Shown here: in pieces, positions 1 to 10,650 of the stretch
Numbering within the stretch: the stretch's first letter is position 1
Layout: every line of letters begins with the position of its first letter
NCBI GenBank assembly: GCA_028015245.1
Contig: CM051388.1
Span: 21,724,474-21,788,473, forward strand
Length of the DNA: 64,000 nt
Source of the DNA: Cardamine occulta
Lineage: Eukaryota; Streptophyta; Magnoliopsida; Brassicales; Brassicaceae
Direction of reading: 5' to 3'
The notes under the pieces: model-generated
The model's input: the letters and a program-made list of their open reading frames with translations, nothing else
Databases searched by the model: none
What the model was told of the DNA's origin: nothing
Made by a program: the position numbers and the translations under genes

Positions 1-396
1 TTTAATATTTTGATTAACTTAATTTAATTATGAAAATTAATTAACTTTAGCATCAATTGTTTACAATCAATGCAATTATAACATCAATTACAAACAAATG
101 ATACAACTATATAGCATCAATTGTTAGATCTGTAGCAAATATTAACATTATTTATATTAGTTGATGCAAAATTAACATTATTTATTTGTAACTGATGCAA
201 ATTTAACATCATTTTTTAACTAATGTAAATTAACATCAATTATAATAATGATACAATATTGTTTTTCAACTGATGCAAATGTTTTGTATCACTATTTCTA
301 GAATCATTTACATAAATGATAGAAAATTAGTTTGCATCACTAATAAATAATTCAAATACACAAAATAAGTGATGCAACCGATTTTTTTTTGTAGTG
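1..396. mobile_element. End of a CACTA (En/Spm-like) transposon with subterminal repeats
   Basis: The stretch ends at 396 with the complement of CACTACAAAAAAAAAT, the classical CACTA terminus. It is packed with short direct and inverted repeats of the type TGATGCAAA / AACATCAATT, which match the subterminal repeat arrays that CACTA transposases bind. The other end lies outside the window, so neither the element's length nor its 3-bp target duplication can be confirmed. It carries no coding capacity here. Confidence 0.7.
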
Positions 397-863
397 AATA
401 ATTATGATTTTATATTCTTGTTTTCTAATATATATTTTTATATAATTTTCTATATAATATCATATTTATAATGTTTTTATGTTGTAAATGCTTCGTTCGC
501 CTTAAATCAAGTAGACCCCATGTAACGCCTAACATTTTCTTGAACATTGGCCGACATAGTCGTTACATATTAAATTGTTGGTCGGTCTTGTTTGGGTTGA
601 AATTGCAGTGCGGCAAGTTGCCAACCCGCTGAAAGCGTCAAGAGCTTGAAAAGTTGTATATATATTTCATCGAATGCATGTAATAATGCTATTGGATAAA
701 CAATCCAGGCTAATAGCTTTAAGAAACAATAAATACAACACAATAATTATGTGGCTCTATTTTGTTATCCTTTCTAGTTCCTAATAGTTTTTAATTCTTT
801 ATTTTTTTTCATTTTTATACTACAAAATTAAATACATCTACACTTCTCATATAATCACATATA
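397..863. other. AT-rich intergenic DNA
   Basis: No gene, RNA or repeat was recognised in this stretch between the CACTA end and the next MITE. Confidence 0.5.
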
Positions 864-1420
864 TAATAGAACCTCTACAAATTAATATTTTATAAATTAA
901 TAACCTCTCTAAATTAATAAATTTTTTCAATCTCGAGTTGGACCAATATAATATTTACCATAATTCGATAAAATAATAAAATAATAATTTTTTTGAAAAT
1001 CCTATGTAATTATATGGTTCCATTAATATCATAAATTAATAATTATATAAAACTATAAAATATAACTAAGATAAGTGAAATATGACTCTAGTGTTATTTG
1101 TTTATTCATAAATTTGTATTTTTGTATAACTCATCTATAATTTTGTCATATTACATCAAAAACATATGGTATTATCTTTTCAAATTAAATCAAAAAATTA
1201 TTAAAAATTACATATACGATAATTGTTTCCTCACATGTAACTACCGCTAAAAATATTAAAGTATTATTTTCAATTTCTTACTTTAAATATGAATTATATT
1301 TTAAAATTATGTAAATCTCTCTATAAATTTATAATTATTAATTTATCGATAAATTAATAACCTTTCTAAATTAATAAAATCTTCTGATCCCAACATTATT
1401 AATTTATAGAGGTTTTACTA
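864..1420. mobile_element. Emigrant/Lemi1-like (pogo-type Tc1/mariner) MITE
   Basis: The termini are inverted copies of a sequence close to the Emigrant terminal repeat: AACCTCTACAAATTAATA near 870 and the complement of AAACCTCTATAAATTAATA near 1400-1418. Internal copies of the same CTCTAAATTAATAA word occur at both ends. TA dinucleotides flank it, as expected for a pogo-like target duplication. The length of about 557 bp is close to the Arabidopsis Emigrant family. It is non-coding and non-autonomous. The family name comes from memory of the terminal repeat. Confidence 0.7.
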
Positions 1421-1437
1421 TATATATATATATATAT

Positions 1438-1553
1438 ACTCTGACTCGCCCGAGTAATTCACTCTTCCACTCACCTTCTTCGACCTTATCTAATTCAAAT
1501 TTTGCGCCGTCCAACGAGTCATTTTCTACCAACTCAACGATGCAACTCGCTTT
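1438..1553 (+). pseudogene. Relic of a PMAT1-like BAHD acyltransferase (5' coding fragment)
   Basis: About 115 bp aligns without large gaps to bases 5408-5522 of the intact PMAT1-like gene. It covers the segment encoding the LTLPLTFFDL motif and the ERVIFY region that follows. Substitutions have introduced stops (for example TAA for the second TCT of the homologous segment), and both the start codon and everything downstream are missing. It begins right beside the Emigrant-like MITE and a short TA run, so the MITE or a nearby break probably marks the truncation. It is a dead remnant showing that the array once extended further in this direction. Confidence 0.8.
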
Positions 1554-2975
1554 TAGGGATAGTTCTTATGAGGATGTTTGTGACTTTTAATCGTTTTAAT
1601 ATAAAATCCTAAATCGTCACTTTATAACTTTTTTCTATTTACCAATAATAACAATCTCAATAAAAAAAAGGTTTTCAGTTTTTAACATCTCATTTTATTA
1701 TTCTTTCATAATCTAATAAAATGAGATGTTAAAACATGTTTCTCCTTGGTTCCTTAAATCCAAGTTCAAATGCAGTCATAGACCTATCAATAAATAAATA
1801 AGTTCCAGCAAAATCACAAGCTCTTAAGGGACAAACATTTAGCCTTGCTTGACAGTCATTATATTAAAAAAAAACACAAAAACAAATAAAAGCAAAAGTA
1901 TTACCGTAATTTACCTCAACAACTTGATTTGGAAGATCATAGGTTAGAGGACATAGATGGTCCAAAATGGTCCCTTGATCAGCCAAAAGAGATCAAACAT
2001 TGAACGGATATGACTCCACTTCCATAGAGATGTTGCATGTTGACTCCATTTATTAGATATTGGATAGACAACGACTCATTGTGGTCAAGTAATTCAGTAA
2101 TTTTACCGATTGTTGTGAGTTGCCTAGTAAAATTTGGATTATATGCTTTTTATTTTCAAAATAATGCCGATTAACCATTTCAAAGAAGATCCTGACAAAA
2201 TAGTGTCTTACAAGCACTCGAATAAGGTTATCGCAATTAGTTGATCCCACAAAGATTAAAAAACATTGCACCATTTTCAGCAACATAATCTAATTAAATA
2301 TCTTAACAATGTTATATGTGTAGGTTTTGTTCATGCATACTGGCTTTGATAAGAGGATGACTGCCTAATTTGGGATGTATAGGGTAGTTATCCAATTCCC
2401 TTTTTTTAAACATCATTAAACTCTTTTTCAATCCAAACTCAAAACTAACAAAATCAATGTCTCTCTATTTTTAAATACAAAAATTTCACTGACATAAATG
2501 AAATATACATCGTCAATATTGAAGCTAGGAGTGTTATAATGTGTCATGGGTCATGAATATGACATAACCCAATCCAACTCCTAAACCTTAATGAGTTGAC
2601 AATTTTGATCGTAATGTGTTGATGTATCAAATTGGTTGATGGTTAAATGAGTCAAATAAGTTAGATTTTAATGGATTGATGGTTAACCATTTGATCCATC
2701 AATGTTTTAAAATTAAATCAAATCAGCTTAACCAATTTTCATAATCTTTCAATTTAACCAAGCAATAAATTCAACACATTAACTATCATTGGTATAGTAT
2801 GTCAATTGTCAAGGGCCGACTATGTAAATAAGAACTCTGAGGCTTTGAATGAAACCAAATAAAGCTTATGAGTGATAAAGTTTGTGAGTGAATAAAGGCG
2901 ATAGATTAGAAGGTACTCAAGGTAATGAACATAAAACAAATAGGAAAAATCATTGCCGACTACACCAAGTATGCT
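1554..2975. other. Intergenic DNA without a recognised gene
   Basis: AT-rich sequence. The only frame is short and on the minus strand (2053-2286), with no recognisable protein similarity. Nothing else can be supported. Confidence 0.4.
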
Positions 2976-3856
2976 CTAACACATAGATACACATCCAAAC
3001 TATTTTAATATGTTAAAAACTACACGAAAGATTGAATTTACATTGCGATATACACGAACTAACATTAGCTATGTACGCAACACATAACCATCCAATTTTT
3101 TTATTGTTCCAATACAACGGATATATGAAGTCCATGAACGTCTGATGATCGGTTCGATGAAAACCGACCATAATCTAAATAAAAGTTGACTAGACCTATT
3201 AGGTCAGATAAATCGAGTTTTAATTGGATTACGATCAGTTTTTATTGGAGTGATCGTCGAGCGTTCCTGAATATTGAATCAGTTAGGCTGTGGTGTTCGG
3301 GTTTTGGTTCGTGTTCGGATCGGATTCGGATACCCAAAAAAAATTTAAATGGTTAAAATTTTAATAGAATTTGGTTAAGTTTTCATAAATATAACTAAAA
3401 AATTAATATATTTTGGTTATTTTAGGTATTATGCTTAGCTCAATCTAAAAATAATTTTCGGATTTATAATTGTAATTTTGGATAATTAGATTATATTAAA
3501 TATAAATATGATTAATATTTCTGGGTATATAATTATATTTTGGATATTTTGGTTATCCATTCGGTTTTTGGTTCGGATTCGAATTTGTTTTTTTGGATCT
3601 AAGAGTTTAGAATTCATTCGGTATTTTGTCATTTTTGGTTCGATTTGGTTTGGTTCTATCTTTTTGGATCTGAACGGATCGAGTTTTTTTGTCCAGACAT
3701 AGAACCGGTGTATCAGAACAGTAAAATGAATGACTATGATGTTGCACACATAATTGATGTTAGTTCGTGCATGTCACCATATAAATTCAATAGTTCTTGT
3801 AGTTTTTAACATATTAAAATAGTTTGGATATGTATTCATATGTTGGAGAATACTTG
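2976..3856. mobile_element. Foldback / long-TIR non-autonomous element
   Basis: The arms 2976-3120 and 3703-3856 are inverted repeats of about 150 bp. The shared core CCAAACTATTTTAATATGTT lies at both ends in opposite orientation, as do neighbouring words such as CACGAACTAACAT. The 580-bp centre is T-rich and full of degenerate TTCGGAT / GGTTCGG words. Short open frames inside it (3486-3749, 3508-3702) look like chance frames in low-complexity DNA. The superfamily cannot be assigned; MULE-like foldback elements are one possibility. Confidence 0.6.
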
Positions 3857-4299
3857 CTATAACTAGCTATATTTTCCAAAAAAAAAGGCAAAATACAAAT
3901 GAGTTAAAAAAAAAAACTTCTACCACTTTAAGTGGAGGAAAACTATCCACGTTTATCATTATAAAGTTAAGGAAATTGGAGTAACTATTTTTATAATAGT
4001 TACTTTGATTGGCAAATTTTCCGGTAGAAGTCACAGTAATTACCCAATCACTCTATCCTTTTTTACTATATATGAATATGATATCCAATCGTATCCTAAA
4101 TGTGCTGCCGAAAAATTGTGTAATTTTATTTTTCATTAAAAATACATGCATTCTATCAAAAAAAAATACAATAGGAGTTACTGAAGAAAGAAGATTTTCT
4201 ACGGAATATCAAAATATTAGACGAATATGTGCTGCGTAGAGAAAATTGTCTCTAATTTTTTTTGTTTGATTTTGTTTATATAACATATCAAGTTAGAGT

Positions 4300-4301
<2 letters not shown>

Positions 4302-4349
<48 letters not shown>

Positions 4350-4376
4350 TATTATTATTATTATTATTATTATTAT
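4302..4376. repeat. (AAT)n/(ATT)n microsatellite
   Basis: About sixteen AAT units run directly into about nine ATT units, so the locus is itself an imperfect palindrome. It lies between the foldback element and a Stowaway MITE. Confidence 0.95.
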
Positions 4377-4523
4377 CCTTCTAATTTTTTTATTGATATC
4401 AAATCGAGATTAAAAAGTCAATATATATAACTTTCAAAAAACAAATTATAACATACACATAAAAATGAATTTGATGATGCTTTGCATATATAAGTTTAAT
4501 TCGCCAGCGGATCACTAATTCTA

Positions 4524-4758
4524 CTCCCTCTGTTTCATTTTATTTGTAGTTTTAGGGTTTTTTTTTTGTTACAAAATAAGTGTTGTTTTGGGTTTCCAAT
4601 GCAAATTTTAAATAAAATTTATTTTATTACCCCTACTATTTTAATATGATAACCAATGAAAAATTTGTTTAGTGTATTAATGAAGGGTAAAAAAGAAAAT
4701 TTAAATGTTTTCTTGTGTGGTAAAACCTAAAACAATAAATAAAATGAAACAGAGGGAG
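4524..4758. mobile_element. Stowaway-type MITE
   Basis: A perfect 20-bp terminal inverted repeat (ctccctctgtttcattttat) sits at both ends, flanked by TA duplications at 4522-4523 and 4759-4760. The terminal motif and TA target are diagnostic of Stowaway MITEs (Tc1/mariner). It lies about 600 bp upstream of the PMAT1-like gene, so it could contribute to that gene's distal promoter. Confidence 0.9.
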
Positions 4759-4760
4759 TA

Positions 4761-5358
4761 TTATTTTTTTTCGTCATATTCAATTTTATTATAATGCTAA
4801 CTTTGTGTGTGGGTAACATCTTTCCACGTTGAATTCCGCATGACAAAGCCTATATGAAGTGTCAACATTTTAATACCAAAACTTTGTATCATAATCATTT
4901 TAAAAGACTTTGATTTGTTTTTCTCCCGGTTAGATCCTAAAAAAAAATTTCTTACCAAAAGTGAGAAGATTATGTATAAACAAATATTATAATCATTTTT
5001 CTTATTATTTACATACTTTTTTTTATTTGTTCCATAATTGTCTTTACCGTTAAGGTTTCACTTTCTCAAAAATGATATTATAGGGATCATAAAAGAAGAT
5101 ATTTACCACCGTCAAAAAAAAGAAGATATTTACTATTAATTTTGAAAATTGTAAACTATTGATATTGGCCACTGACCAGCTTGAGTTCATACTTAGATAT
5201 TTTTCAGCGTAATCTATTTTGCTATCCTTTCTAGTAATATTTTATTATTTTTTCTTGTTTATACAAAATTGAGTATCTCTACTCTCTGTCAATCTACATC
5301 TCACCAATAAACAATCTATTATTTCTCAGACTCTCACACAAAGATTTACCAAAGAAAA
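4761..5358 (+). promoter_or_regulatory. Upstream region of the PMAT1-like gene
   Basis: AT-rich promoter region. A TATA-like TTTATACAAAA lies at 5258-5268, about 95 bp before the ATG, followed by a C/T- and CA-rich leader ending AAAGAAAAATGG. No further regulatory motif can be defended by eye. Confidence 0.4.
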
Positions 5359-6735
5359 ATGGTTTCATCATTTAACATCATCGAAGTGGCACAAGTCATC
5401 CCTTCAAACTCTGACTCGTCCGAGTCTCTCACTCTCCCACTCACCTTCTTCGACCTTATCTTTTTCAAACTCCACGCCGTCGAACGAGTCATCTTCTACA
5501 GACTCACCGACGCTACTCGCCCTTTCTTCCACTCAGTCATCGTCCCCAGCCTCAAATCCTCCCTCTCCTCATCGCTCTCGCACTATCTCCCACTCGCCGG
5601 CCAACTAGTGTGGGACCCACTTGATCCAAAACCAAGCATCGTCTACTCTCCAAACGACTCCATTTCATTCACCGTCGCCGAGTCAAACGCAGACTTCTCT
5701 CGTTTAACCGGCAAAGATCCATTCTCCTCCACAGAGTTGCACCCGTTAGTCCCTGAGTTACGAAACTCCGACGACTCGGCCTCAGTCATATCCTTCCAAG
5801 TCACGTTATTTCCAAACCAAGGGTTTTGCATCGGCGTAACCGCACACCATGCCGTTTCAGATGGAAAAACAACAACCACTTTTCTCAAATCCTGGGCCCA
5901 CATATGTAAACATCAAAATTCTTCTCTACCGCAAGATCTAATCCCGTTCTACGATCGTACGGTCATAAAAAGTCCACCAGATAGCGATTTAAAAGTTTTG
6001 CACGGGTGGAACTCTTTAGCCAAAAGGTTCACCGGCGGGAAAGAACCAGAAAACCCCAAGAGTTTAAAGCTTCTTCCTCCACCGGTGATTGATCCGGACG
6101 TTGTCAGATACACTCTTGAGCTTACTCGCGAAGATATACAAACTCTTCGCGAGCGACTCAAAATGGAATCTTCCTCATCCTCAAAGGAGCTTCGTTTGTC
6201 CACGTTTGTTATTATTTACTCGTACGCATTAACGTGTTTAATCAGAGCACGAGGCGGAGCTCCGAATAGACCAGTCGGGTTCGGATTTGTTGTGGATTGT
6301 CGAAGACTCATCGATCCACCGATCCCATCGAGTTATTTTGGCAATTGCGTCATTGGTTCTTTCAAAATACAGTTAAAGGCGGAGATGTTTATGGGTGAAG
6401 AAGGGTTCTTGGCTGCTACAAGAATGGTCAGTGATTTGATTGAGGAATTGAATGAGAGTTTGGTGTGGAAGATCCCAGATTTTGTAGGGGCTGCGACTCT
6501 CCCGCCTGGTATACAGATTGTGTCTGTTGCCGGGTCGACCCGGTTTGGAGAATACGGTTTGGATTTTGGGTGGGGCAGACCGGAAAAAGTGGTGGTTGTG
6601 TCGATCGATCAAGGTGAAGCGTTTTCTTTGGTGGAGAGTAAAGATGGAAATGGTGGTGTGGAAGTTGGCTTCTCGCTCAAGAAACATGAAACGGACGTTC
6701 TTATTGAATTGCTCTTTAATGGACTAAAAAAGTAA
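5359..6735 (+). CDS. PMAT1: BAHD acyltransferase, PMAT1-like (phenolic glucoside malonyltransferase)
   Basis: A single-exon frame of 458 residues, normal for the anthocyanin/phenolic malonyltransferase clade. The catalytic HXXXD is H164-D168 (HHAVSDGK), the structural DFGWG is at 402-406, and YFGNC is at 326-330. The N-terminal stretch LTLPLTFFDL, the ERVIFY segment and the C-terminal SLKKHETDVL closely match my recollection of Arabidopsis At5g39050 (PMAT1). PMAT1 transfers malonyl from malonyl-CoA to the 6-hydroxyl of phenolic glucosides such as naphthol and flavonoid glucosides in the cytosol, marking them for vacuolar storage. The start chosen is the first ATG, which gives family-like length. 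No lesion is visible. It differs clearly from the other BAHD copies in the window, so it represents the older PMAT1 lineage rather than the recently expanded one. The exact acceptor is an inference. Confidence 0.93.
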   Translation: MVSSFNIIEVAQVIPSNSDSSESLTLPLTFFDLIFFKLHAVERVIFYRLTDATRPFFHSVIVPSLKSSLSSSLSHYLPLAGQLVWDPLDPKPSIVYSPNDSISFTVAESNADFSRLTGKDPFSSTELHPLVPELRNSDDSASVISFQVTLFPNQGFCIGVTAHHAVSDGKTTTTFLKSWAHICKHQNSSLPQDLIPFYDRTVIKSPPDSDLKVLHGWNSLAKRFTGGKEPENPKSLKLLPPPVIDPDVVRYTLELTREDIQTLRERLKMESSSSSKELRLSTFVIIYSYALTCLIRARGGAPNRPVGFGFVVDCRRLIDPPIPSSYFGNCVIGSFKIQLKAEMFMGEEGFLAATRMVSDLIEELNESLVWKIPDFVGAATLPPGIQIVSVAGSTRFGEYGLDFGWGRPEKVVVVSIDQGEAFSLVESKDGNGGVEVGFSLKKHETDVLIELLFNGLKK

Positions 6736-6930
6736 TCATTTTTTTTTCTTCTCGTCGTGATTAAGATAATAGAAGAAATTAAATTGATTATGTGTTGTTT
6801 ATGAAAAATAAGTTACAACGATTATTCAACATTAGAAGTGTTGCTTATTCAAGTTTAGAGCAAGAACGTCTACAAAATCACTATTTATACTTTTTAAATA
6901 ACTTTTCTTTTCTTCTTTTCACTGAAAATG
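6736..6930. other. 3' flank of the PMAT1-like gene
   Basis: T-rich sequence expected to hold the 3' UTR and polyadenylation signals. It ends at the direct repeat that bounds the VANDAL-like element. Confidence 0.5.
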
Positions 6931-6940
6931 ACTGACAAAG

Positions 6941-7731
6941 GCGAATTTCTCTCGTGGCCCTTTCTAAAAAACATTTGTTTTTATTGAGTTTGTAATTAAA
7001 TTTTAATCAAAAAGTTAGTAAATGTCTTAAAAGTCAAGAGAAGTTACTTAAATTACAAAAAAATTTGTGACCCTCAAACAAAAATATGAACCTTAACATT
7101 CCCATTAATATTGAGCTCATTAACAAGTCCAATAACCAGAATGAAAATAGAAACTGAATTAAATCAGATCTAATCCCACTCCTTCCTCATTTTTGTTTCT
7201 TCTTTCTTCTTTTCGTATCCCGTGTTCTTCCTCTTTTTTTCACCATAAACCTTCACCTTTTGTAACTCCATTAAACCACCTTAAAAACCCTCGTTTCTTA
7301 GCACGAAAACTCTGTTACTCCTCCGCCTTTAGTTTTTTCGGATCGCCATTCAGTCTTTATCTTGGAATCTATCTCCTCTGCCTTTGGTCCAGTTCTTCTC
7401 TGTTCTTTACCAGCCGCTATTTTAAAACCGTCATTCATCATCCCCTCTGAAAGGTCAGTCTCTTGAACCGTGACCTTTAAATTTCAAAAACCTAGGGTTT
7501 ACAGTAAACGATTAATTGAAAATTTATTTAGGATTTTATGGGTCTATTCGAAATGGGGAAATGAATTTCGTCTGAAATCTAATAATTTGGATAAAATATT
7601 GTGAATGAAAGTCGTGTTTGAGTTCATTGATTTGGTGTGTGAGAGCCCGAGAAATGTAGAATAAGGTTTTACAAATATCGTGTTTGAGTTAATTGATGTT
7701 GTGGAGTATGTTTTCATCTTGCGATGTAGAT
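6941..7731 (+). promoter_or_regulatory. Left end, promoter and leader of the vanC-like gene
   Basis: This non-coding end of the MULE includes a pyrimidine-rich leader (about 7180-7450) with GT-type splice-donor candidates before the MARTK start. A leader intron is plausible but cannot be fixed. There is no independent gene here. Confidence 0.35.
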
Positions 7732-8020
7732 ATGGCGAGAACAAAAAACCCTGAAGTTCAAAGCACGGCTGAGTCTTCACCAGAAGAAGTAGAATCTTTG
7801 TCCTCATCAACTGGAGATGAAGATGAAATCTCAGACAGCTCAAAGAGATCATCCCCAGAAGCAGAAGAGGAGTGCTCGGATAGTGGACATGATGAACCAT
7901 CGAATCAGGTAAAACTAGTACTACTAAATGAACCTAGTAGGAAAATGTTTAATTGTATATGAAGTTTGAATTTCCCGCATATTTGATGAAGTTTAAATTT
8001 GGTAAAAATAGAATAGTTAT

Positions 8021-8118
8021 GACTTGGTAATCGTGGTACAACTACTAATCGGTATGACTTGGTAATCTTGGTACAAATCTTACTCGGTATGACTTGGTAA
8101 TCTTGGTACAACTTATAA
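8021..8118. repeat. 35-bp tandem repeat in an intron of the vanC-like gene
   Basis: The word gacttggtaatc recurs at 8021, 8056 and 8091. Each copy is followed by TTGGTACAA/TGGTACAAC, the complement of the GTTGTACC word found repeatedly elsewhere in the element. Confidence 0.85.
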
Positions 8119-9759
8119 TTAAGTGTATTGTTTTGGTTGTAGGAGGATAATGACAAGGGGAAGGATAGTGATGACGACGAGGAAGAGCAGCAACCTCAAC
8201 AACCTGACAGGTTCTATCTCGGCCCACAGAATTACAAAGAAGCTTGCAAATTCAGTACTCGATGTTAGATCTCTGAACCAGTGGCAAAGTTGAAGAAGAC
8301 CCTCAATGATTTAGAGATGGATTGGTTTAAAGATGACAAAAACCAATTCAAGCATATTATTCACATGCCGAAGGAGAGGACGAGGAAGTGCATGGGGTTT
8401 TGGATGCTCTGTTTGCGGACTGTGCGTTTAGCGAAGCACCATATCTGGTGGTTTGTGGTCAACAGGGTTCCCGTCCGGTACTCTCTGTGGGAGCATGGAC
8501 TGATTTCTGGCCTCAACTGCCGTGAGTACCCCGAGAACCATACAGATCTTGGGAGCTTAACCTTTGTTAAAAGAATGTTTAATGGGCGAGAGAGTGGGAT
8601 CAAACTGTTATAGGTAGAAAAACTGTTGACCACGATGATAGCTTGTGAAGATCGGTTGAAGATGGATGTGCTATACTTCTTGGCGTCGATGATGAAAATG
8701 CATTCAAAGTCACCGGAAGTTATTGATCCTTTCCTTCTGCGCATTTTTGATGATTTGGAAGAATGCAAGAAGTTTCCTTGGGGTAGGTTTACATTTGAAG
8801 ATTCTTCATATGAGTTGGAGCATTTGTTCGAGAGGTTTAAAGGTGAAGTCGAGAAATCTTGGACATTCCCAGGGTTCATAATTCCTTTGGAGGTAATATA
8901 ATTCAAAACTTGTGTTTAATGTACTGGTTAAATTATTGTGCTTACTAATTTTTAAAAAATATTTAATGTAGCTTTTGGCATATGAGGCTATCCCATCTCG
9001 GAGTATCGCAAAGATGTTCCAGCAGGTAAGGACTGTCCTAGAATGTGTAAGAGGAAGTTTGTGCCGAATGGGATGAGTGGATATCTTTTGGAAGATGTTA
9101 ATAAGGCGCTTGGTGATTCAAAGGTATAATTAGTTTTTAAGATGATATTTTGTAACTATGTAATATTATTGTAGCTAATTATTTATTTTTTGTAATACAA
9201 TATATTTGTAGCATCCTGGAAGCTTCTCTGGATGAAGAAATATATCTGATGAGTCGCATTTGGGATCAAGACTTCTGTGGCGATAATGAAGATGTTGTAG
9301 CTGACGGTATAATGGCTCATCTCTCAGCCGGAAAGAAAGTATTTTGGAAAGAATTGTACAATCAGGACGTTGCTGCTAGGGCAGAAGAAAAGGCTGTTCA
9401 TGAGGAAAAGTCTGGACCTGATGAAGCGGATCCTCTAACTTCATCACCATGTGCCACTCCTAGTCCAGGAGAAATGTGGGAATTAACGAAAAAAATGATG
9501 GAAAGTGGGTTCAAATCGATGATGAGCTGGCAAGAGATGGTTGAGGTTAAGTTGGGTGATATTATTGTTTGGTTGGGAAACCTTGAAGATGAGGTGAAAA
9601 CCTTGAAGAAGAACAACAAAGGGAAGGAAAAGGTAGAGGAGGATGAGGATGGTGTGGATGATGAATACTTTGGTTTTGGTGAAGGTACATCCGGAGGAAG
9701 GCGTGAAGATGAAAACTTTGGTTTGGTGAAGGTACATCTGCTGGAAGGCATGAAGATGT

Positions 9760-10003
9760 TGCTGAAGCTCACCCTTCTCTGGTAGCTGCAGCTCACCCTT
9801 CTCCGGTAGCTGCAGCTCACCCTTCTCCGGTAGCTGCTTCTGAGCCTTCTCCGGTACCAGCATCTCAAACTTCTCCGATAGCTGCTTCTGAGCCTTCTCC
9901 GATAGCTGCTTCTGAGCCTTCTCCGGTACCAGCATCTCAGACTTCTCTGGTAGCTGCTTCTGAGCCTTCTCCGGTAGCTGCTTCTGAGCCTTCTCCAGTA
10001 TCA
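9760..10003 (+). repeat. 24-bp coding minisatellite (AASEPSPV-type repeat)
   Basis: About ten copies of a 24-bp unit based on gtagctgcttctgagcct encode a low-complexity Ala-Ser-Glu-Pro-Ser-Pro tract near the C-terminus of the vanC-like protein. Variants (GCTCACCC, CCAGCATC) are interspersed. Confidence 0.9.
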
Positions 10004-10318
10004 GTTCTGGTAAACGATCCTTGTCCTCCTACGGTATTCAAAGAAGCGGAAGACTAGATCTTCCAAGTACATGAATACTCCCTATACGGAATGGAAGAAG
10101 AAGAAGAGAGAGATAAGTAAGGAAGGAAACAAGGAGGGAAACAAGAAGGGAAAAAGAAGGGAAACAAAAAAGGAAACAAGTCACAGAAGGTTTGATGTGG
10201 TTTATGTTATGTTGTGAACTTTATGATGTGGTTGTTTATTGGTTTTTGTTTTTTTCCATTGATGAACCTTGATGAATGTGAAACTCGTAGGTCTGATGAA
10301 TGTGAAACTCGTAAGTCA

Positions 10319-10626
10319 AATTTATATAAGACAAATTCAATCATTGAAAGGAAAAAATCAATTATTGCAAGGAAAAAATCAATTATTAAAAGTACAAAAC
10401 CAATCATTGCAAAGACAAAATCAATCATTGCAAAGACAAAATCAATCATTAAAAGTACATACGATATGACAGGGTTGAAATCAATTATTGAAAGTACATA
10501 CTCTAGTTGTACCAATATTTCCGGTTGTACTTCGCAATGTGCATAGTTGTATTTTGATGGATTCCGGTTTAATTAGTTGTATCATACTGAAACTTCACAT
10601 TTTATAGTTGTACATATCACATTAGA
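10319..10626. repeat. 21-bp repeats followed by AGTTGTA motif cluster
   Basis: From 10325 to 10460 a unit of about 21 bp (aatcaatcattgcaaagaca) repeats imperfectly. From 10500 to 10615 the non-coding gap between the two convergent MULE genes holds AGTTGTAC/T or GGTTGTAC at 10505, 10523, 10545, 10575 and 10606. The open frames over the repeat are by-products of it. Confidence 0.75.
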
Positions 10627-10650
10627 TCTATAGTATAAATTTCATATATT

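Larger units (their letters stand above)
7732..10217 (+). pseudogene. vanC-like DUF1985 protein gene of the MULE, decayed
   Basis: Exon 1 (7732-7908) starts MARTKNPE and encodes a Glu/Ser-rich acidic region. It splices (GT at 7909, AG at 8141-8142) into further acidic sequence and then a DUF1985 domain: the VNRVPVRYSLWEHGLISGLNC segment region (about 8455-8520), and PWGRFTFED with YEAIPSR further on. Another donor lies at 8893 and an acceptor at 8970-8971. The C-terminal part has a Pro/Ala/Ser repeat of eight residues (AASEPSPV) and a basic KKRKTR cluster resembling a nuclear signal. Lesions: in-frame TAG at 8266-8268 and 8611-8613, frameshifts near 9035, 9718 and 10035. DUF1985 proteins of Arabidopsis VANDAL elements (VANC) are sequence-specific anti-silencing factors. 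The role here is inferred from that family. Confidence 0.75.

Noticed and set aside
4009..4239. Short plus-strand frame of 76 codons
   Set aside because: AT-rich, no homologue recognised, beside a microsatellite.
8021..8118. CRISPR-like array
   Set aside because: The units are contiguous tandem repeats of 35 bp without unique spacers, in a eukaryotic intron.
10207..10546. Frames over the 21-bp repeats within the MULE
   Set aside because: Repetitive lysine/isoleucine products of a tandem repeat in the non-coding gap between the convergent genes.
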